Source: Cyclobacteriaceae bacterium
Lineage (GTDB): Bacteria > Bacteroidota > Bacteroidia > Cytophagales > Cyclobacteriaceae
Assembly: GCA_019694875.1 (NCBI GenBank)
Contig: JAIBBC010000001.1
Span: forward strand, 2,043,799-2,107,798
Reading direction: 5' to 3'
Length of the DNA: 64,000 bases
Part shown: positions 60,278 to 64,000 of the stretch, piece after piece
Position numbering within the stretch: the stretch's first letter is position 1
How the letters are laid out: each line of letters begins with the position of its first letter
The notes under the pieces: generated by a model
Databases searched by the model: none
Seen by the model: the letters and a program-made list of their open reading frames with translations, nothing else
Told to the model about the DNA's origin: nothing
Translations under genes and position numbers: made by a program

Positions 60278-61123
60278 TCAGGCCATCACCGACAACATGG
60301 AGAGAATAGGTTTTCCAAGTGCTTCGTTGCCGCTGAGGTTTATTTTCGTCTCCGCTTCAGGTGCCGTTATCGCCTTGGTGAAAAGTTTCCAGGCAGTATC
60401 AGCGTCAATCATTACGGAAGCATCAATACTCGCGGGCCTGGTTTTGGATAAGGCCCAGCCGGCATTCCCAAATGTCAGATACCATTCACCTCCGGCTTCC
60501 GATGTAATAACAATTTCAACGGTCTCATTCGATTTACCAGCGATGTTCCGGTAGGTATGCGGTAAAGCCTGCATGAACGTGTCTATCAGCGGATAGTAAA
60601 ACTCGCGTGTCATGATACCTTGCTTGTTTACGGCCTCACGAATTTGTTGCTGATGATGCCATTTCTCGGTGTACTCCCGCGCAACGTGAAACCAGTTGAG
60701 TGATTGTTCTTCGCCCGCCCACGCAACGGAAAAGATAGCAGGCTTAAAAGGATCGAGGCTTGCAATACACGTTGAATATTCCTTTCCGGTTATTTCAAGC
60801 AATTCAATCAACACCGAGGGGCTCATTCTTTTGGTAGCCTTAACCCAGTCGGCATTTAACCGGTTTAAAAAGTCAACGAGGTCGCGATAAGATTCAATTT
60901 TACCGGGTGCCTCTCCTAAATAGTTGTCGCGCACCATCGAAAGCAACCGGATGTTTCCATCGAGCAGATGAGTGGCCACATCTTTTACAGTCCACAATTT
61001 TGCAACGGTAGGCTTCGACCAATCCTCAGGTCTTAACGAACGCAGCAGTTCGATAAGCTTCGCATCGAGCTTCGGAAAAAGGTGAGTTGTAGGAATAGGA
61101 ATCTGCATCGGCACAATCTGCAT
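60278..61123 (-). CDS. Maleylpyruvate isomerase N-terminal / DinB-like protein
   Basis: A 281-residue protein; the ATG five codons in is an alternative start. The N-terminal four-helix domain has ELLRSLRPEDWSKPTVAKLW and the metal-type VKDVATHLLDGNIRLL with HVAREYTEKWHHQQQIREAV. These hold three His in the positions used by DinB/mycothiol-dependent isomerases. The C-terminal part (about 190-281) is an SCP2-like domain with WYLTFGNAGWALSKTR and ASVMIDADTAWKLFTKAITA. Bacteroidota do not make mycothiol, so the thiol partner is unclear. The 134 bases to the next gene hold nothing distinctive. Confidence 0.82.
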   Translation of the reverse strand: MQIVPMQIPIPTTHLFPKLDAKLIELLRSLRPEDWSKPTVAKLWTVKDVATHLLDGNIRLLSMVRDNYLGEAPGKIESYRDLVDFLNRLNADWVKATKRMSPSVLIELLEITGKEYSTCIASLDPFKPAIFSVAWAGEEQSLNWFHVAREYTEKWHHQQQIREAVNKQGIMTREFYYPLIDTFMQALPHTYRNIAGKSNETVEIVITSEAGGEWYLTFGNAGWALSKTRPASIDASVMIDADTAWKLFTKAITAPEAETKINLSGNEALGKPILSMLSVMA

Positions 61124-61257
61124 AAAAGATCGCGAATGCTGAAAAGTTCAATGAAAATTTATGAAATCAATTAGATTTTGAACACCGCGAAGCTATCAAC
61201 GAAAACCTGAGAGTTCACGATTTCCTAATGGTCAGTCGGATTTCAGGTACAAACTCT

Positions 61258-63675
61258 TTACTCACTTTTCAATGTCGTGGCGGGGTTGATCCTTGCCATT
61301 GTTAACGTGAGGTAGCCTAATGTAATCCACGATAGTAAAATCAAAAACAATCCCGCCCCAATGAAAATCAATGGATTCAACGTAACGCGATAAGCAAAAT
61401 TCTGAAGCCAGTTTTTCATGATCCAGATCACAACGGGAGTAGCTATGATTACAGCAGTCAAAATCAGAATAGTAAAATCTTTAAGCAGCAAAACCACGAG
61501 ATTGCCAAATTCAGCCCCGAGAACTTTTCTTACACTGATTTCTTTAGCCTTGTTGCGGAATGTGAGTGCTGCGATTCCCAGTAGCCCAAAGCAGGCGATC
61601 AAAATAGCCACTCCGGAAAATACAATGATAACGCGATTGATATTTTGCTCGTTGCGATATTGTTGATTAAGGTTATGAGCCAGGAAAAAGAACTCGAACG
61701 TGAACCTGTTGTCGAATTTTTCCCAGATTCCTTCTATTCCCTTGATCGTTTTGTTGAGATCTCGGGTGTCGAGTTTAAGAAGGATGTAATTGAAATCTTC
61801 AGTTCCTAATTTGATCAATAAGGGTTTTACGGTGTGGTGCAGCGATTGAAAATTAAAATCTTTCACAACACCGATCACAGTCGCCTGCAATGCATTGCCG
61901 TCCCGCTCCCAGGTAATTTGCTTTCCAACCGGATGATCAAGCTGAAGATTGCGTGCAGTAGTTTCGTTAATAAGAAATGCATTGTCTGCATCTGCAGGAT
62001 TCTCCCTTAGAAAATCACGTCCTTCTGCAAGCGAGATATTTAATACCTTAAGAAAATCGTGATCAACAACGAGTTCAGAGGCATCAATGTCATTTTCAGG
62101 GTGGGTCGATTCAAAAATTTCATTTTGATTGAAGGATCGTCCGGGAATGTTAGATGCCGCCGAAACTTCTTTCACACCGGGAAGTCGCCTCAATTCTGTC
62201 TCCACGTCTGCGAAACGATTTCTAAGCGCATCCCGATTTTTCACCGGTACTACGATCACTTCTTCTTTACTAAAACCAACAGGTCTGTTTTGAACTGCCT
62301 GAAGCTGATTGAAGATTATGACAGCAGCACAAATCAGAACCATTGACGCACTGAACTGAAAAACTGTAAAGGCCTTGCGTACCGAAGTTCCCTTTGGGCT
62401 TTGCAGAAATTTTCCCTTTAGCACTGCGGTTGGTTTTACTGACGATAAGTAAAGTGATGGATAAATACCGGCAACAAGTCCAACCACAATTCCAATCCCT
62501 GCCAGAATCGCGATCAATGAAATCGTTGATGACTGAACCGCGCTTTCTCCCATCAAGTTGAACATAGGGACCAGTGCCTGAATCATAGCAAGCGACACTA
62601 ACATCGCTGTCAATGCCACGAGCACGGATTCACCCGTGAACTGAATGATGAGTTGTCTTTTTAAAGCGCCAAGTGATTTGCGTATGCCAATCTCCTTTGC
62701 GCGTTCTGCGGATTGTGCGGTCGTAAGATTGATGAAGTTAATGCATGCAATGACTAGAATCAGGATTGCAGCGGCAATCATCAAATAAACATAGTCGATG
62801 TTTCCATTGCCCTCCAGTTCCCAGCGAACATTTGATTTGAGGTGAATATCCGTAATCGGTTGAAGTTTCAGTCCATAATGGTTATCCTCAAAATATTTGA
62901 AATCTTCAGCTGACCAATCTACATATTTCTTGAGCCAGGGCATTAACTTACTTTCGAGTTTTCTTGCATCTGCTCCCGGTTTCAGTTTTACATAATTATA
63001 GTGTCCGAAATCTGCCCAGGTATAGTACGGACTTTTCGGATCTTCGAGTGCTTTTTCAAGCACATAGGAAACGAGGAAGTCAAAATGAAAATGCGAAAGC
63101 TCCGGAACATCTTTGAAAACAGCTGTTACTTCAATAAGTGTTTTGTCGTTATTAACCGAGAGAAATTTTCCGATGGGATTTTCATCACCGAAGTATTTGT
63201 ACGCGACTTTCTCTGAGATCAGCAAACCATTCATTTTTTTCAGGGCCTTATTGCGATCGCCTTTTATGATCGGAAATGAAAAGACCTTGAAGAATGTTGT
63301 GTCAACTGCGAGCACACCGGTTTCATCATATTGAATATTATTCTGCGGGTTGCGAATAGAGAATGTTTCGCGTGTTAGGCCGGGTCCCCAGAGTGGTGAA
63401 AGGCTTACGGCATTTTCTACCTCAGGAAAGTCGTGCGCCATCGCCAGGGCCAGCGGGTGAGGAGTTCGTGTCTGTGGATTATCGTTTTCCCAGATAACGC
63501 GATAGATATTTTCTGAGCCTTCATGGAATTTATCGTATGCAAGCTCTCTGCTAAGATATTGGATGATGAGGAACACGCATGTGATGCCCAATGCAAGCCC
63601 AAAAATGTTGATAAGACTGTAATATTTGTTCTTGATCAGATTGCGAAGCGAAATCTTTAAATAATTGGCGATCAT
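61258..63675 (-). CDS. MacB/FtsX-type ABC transporter permease
   Basis: An 805-residue permease of the MacB/FtsX type in its long Bacteroidota form. The N-terminal helix (YYSLINIFGLALGITCVFLI) is followed by a large extracytoplasmic MacB-PCD domain (residues 45-280). Three FtsX helices lie near 290-310, 340-360 and 380-405, then a second helix (FQFSASMVLICAAVIIFNQL), a second periplasmic domain and three more helices at the C-terminus. AKEIGIRKSLGALKRQLIIQ and its repeat AKEISVRKVLGAEFGNLVVL mark the two halves as tandem units. No ATPase gene lies beside it, so the partner must be encoded elsewhere. It exports or relays signals for peptides or antimicrobials in related systems. Confidence 0.93.
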   Translation of the reverse strand: MIANYLKISLRNLIKNKYYSLINIFGLALGITCVFLIIQYLSRELAYDKFHEGSENIYRVIWENDNPQTRTPHPLALAMAHDFPEVENAVSLSPLWGPGLTRETFSIRNPQNNIQYDETGVLAVDTTFFKVFSFPIIKGDRNKALKKMNGLLISEKVAYKYFGDENPIGKFLSVNNDKTLIEVTAVFKDVPELSHFHFDFLVSYVLEKALEDPKSPYYTWADFGHYNYVKLKPGADARKLESKLMPWLKKYVDWSAEDFKYFEDNHYGLKLQPITDIHLKSNVRWELEGNGNIDYVYLMIAAAILILVIACINFINLTTAQSAERAKEIGIRKSLGALKRQLIIQFTGESVLVALTAMLVSLAMIQALVPMFNLMGESAVQSSTISLIAILAGIGIVVGLVAGIYPSLYLSSVKPTAVLKGKFLQSPKGTSVRKAFTVFQFSASMVLICAAVIIFNQLQAVQNRPVGFSKEEVIVVPVKNRDALRNRFADVETELRRLPGVKEVSAASNIPGRSFNQNEIFESTHPENDIDASELVVDHDFLKVLNISLAEGRDFLRENPADADNAFLINETTARNLQLDHPVGKQITWERDGNALQATVIGVVKDFNFQSLHHTVKPLLIKLGTEDFNYILLKLDTRDLNKTIKGIEGIWEKFDNRFTFEFFFLAHNLNQQYRNEQNINRVIIVFSGVAILIACFGLLGIAALTFRNKAKEISVRKVLGAEFGNLVVLLLKDFTILILTAVIIATPVVIWIMKNWLQNFAYRVTLNPLIFIGAGLFLILLSWITLGYLTLTMARINPATTLKSE

Positions 63676-63872
63676 AAGTCAGGTTATAGGCCCCAAGGCC
63701 TTTGCTATTTTTGGGCCAGTCTGTAAATTCTGCAAATAATAAGGCCTTCTGAGGAGTTTTAAAAAATTTACCGTTCGGTTGTGAGGTTTGGTGTTCGGTG
63801 GCGGGCACGGGCCATTAACCATTTTGGAGTACTGCTATGCCCCGATTGATGTATGCGGAACACAAACTTGAA
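63676..63872. other. Intergenic region upstream of permease gene
   Basis: About 200 bases between the permease start and tRNA-Pro. A minus-strand frame of 85 codons crosses it but overlaps the permease N-terminus by about 125 bases and shows no motif, so I do not call it a gene. No convincing -7 box or terminator was found here. Confidence 0.4.
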
Positions 63873-63950
63873 TGGTCGAGGTGAGAAGATTCGAACTTCC
63901 GACCCCCACGTCCCTAACGTGGTGCGCTAACCGGGCTGCGCTACACCTCG
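63873..63950 (-). tRNA. tRNA-Pro (anticodon AGG)
   Basis: On the minus strand, acceptor CGAGGTG pairs with CACCTCG. The D stem is GCGC/GCGC with the loop AGCCCGGTTA. The anticodon stem CCACG/CGTGG encloses TTAGGGA, giving anticodon AGG. The T arm is GGAAG/CTTCT with TTCGAAT, a near-perfect stem. C1-G72 with A73 and G35-G36 fit proline identity. CCA is encoded at 63873-63875. A34 is unusual for bacterial proline tRNAs. Confidence 0.88.
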
Positions 63951-64000
63951 AAATTTATGTGAGAAAGTACTCACCAAATGTGGTGCGAATGTACTTTTTG

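Noticed and set aside
63551-63808. 85-residue minus-strand frame upstream of the permease gene
   Set aside because: It overlaps the permease N-terminus in another frame, has no motif or plausible signal, and crosses the expected regulatory region.
1-64000. CRISPR array, prophage or insertion sequence
   Set aside because: No regularly spaced direct repeats, transposase, integrase or phage structural motifs were seen on either strand.

Overview
The window reads as ordinary chromosome of a Bacteroidota bacterium, most likely a Cytophagales member (Chryseolinea/Ohtaekwangia-like). This rests on family content: DUF4199 and DUF4252 proteins, TlpA-type thioredoxin, a BatA-like VWA protein, a TonB-dependent receptor with a carboxypeptidase-like N-terminal domain, a giant beta-propeller histidine kinase, and the RNase Y/ZapA/PheT gene order. 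It also rests on repeated matches to the Bacteroidota -7 promoter box TAnnTTTG; the best has the full TTTG-N19-TATCTTTG layout in front of tRNA-Ala. No prophage, transposase, CRISPR array, rRNA or replication origin was seen.

Layout. 1-5.7 kb: the 3' end of a VWA protein, a frameshifted sulfotransferase, an ECF sigma factor/putative anti-sigma/DUF4252 operon, and an ABC exporter pair. 5.7-11.8 kb: a minus-strand run of small envelope and hypothetical genes, a cupin, an outer-membrane protein, a Crp-like regulator and a Tat-exported GH36/GH27-like alpha-galactosidase. 11.9-12.5 kb: a tail-less SSB gene between two palindromic repeat elements. 12.5-17.9 kb: a tightly packed operon of BatA-like protein, catalytically degenerate dihydroorotase, two DUF4199 proteins and a polyprenyl-phosphate-type glycosyltransferase. 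A second glycosyltransferase then converges on a minus-strand block (19.0-23.5 kb) that encodes the whole GDP-D-glycero-D-manno-heptose pathway in three genes plus an SDR and a PhyH oxygenase. 23.7-31.8 kb: a sphingomyelin-synthase-like PAP2 protein, DUF4833, bestrophin-like and TPR proteins, then rny, zapA, a coiled-coil protein and pheT.

31.9-41.5 kb: an SRPBCC-MarR operon behind a 10-bp inverted repeat, DUF1028 and DUF1684 genes, radC, rpsT, an S1/P1-nuclease-like protein, aminopeptidase P/RidA, HesB and methylmalonyl-CoA epimerase. 41.5-49.2 kb: a 52-residue lipoprotein, thiL, an orphan 1054-residue sensor kinase, ankyrin, AcpH-like, TerB-like and amidohydrolase genes. 49.2-54.6 kb: a coupled minus-strand operon of GlcD-like FAD oxidase, polytopic membrane protein, TlpA-like thioredoxin and asparagine synthase, followed by an HMA-MauE fusion. 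54.6-64 kb: NlpC/P60, aspartylglucosaminidase-like and CutC genes, a TonB receptor with an unusual C-terminal domain, tRNA-Ala(GGC), a mycothiol-isomerase-like protein, a MacB/FtsX-type permease and tRNA-Pro with anticodon AGG.

I found no convincing entirely new system. The most unusual items are the sulfotransferase frameshift explained by loss of one copy of a 13-bp tandem duplication, the MarR operator candidate, the redox/asparagine-synthase operon, the receptor with a C-terminal extension, and tRNA-Pro(AGG). Functions are assigned from motifs read by eye; no database search was run.
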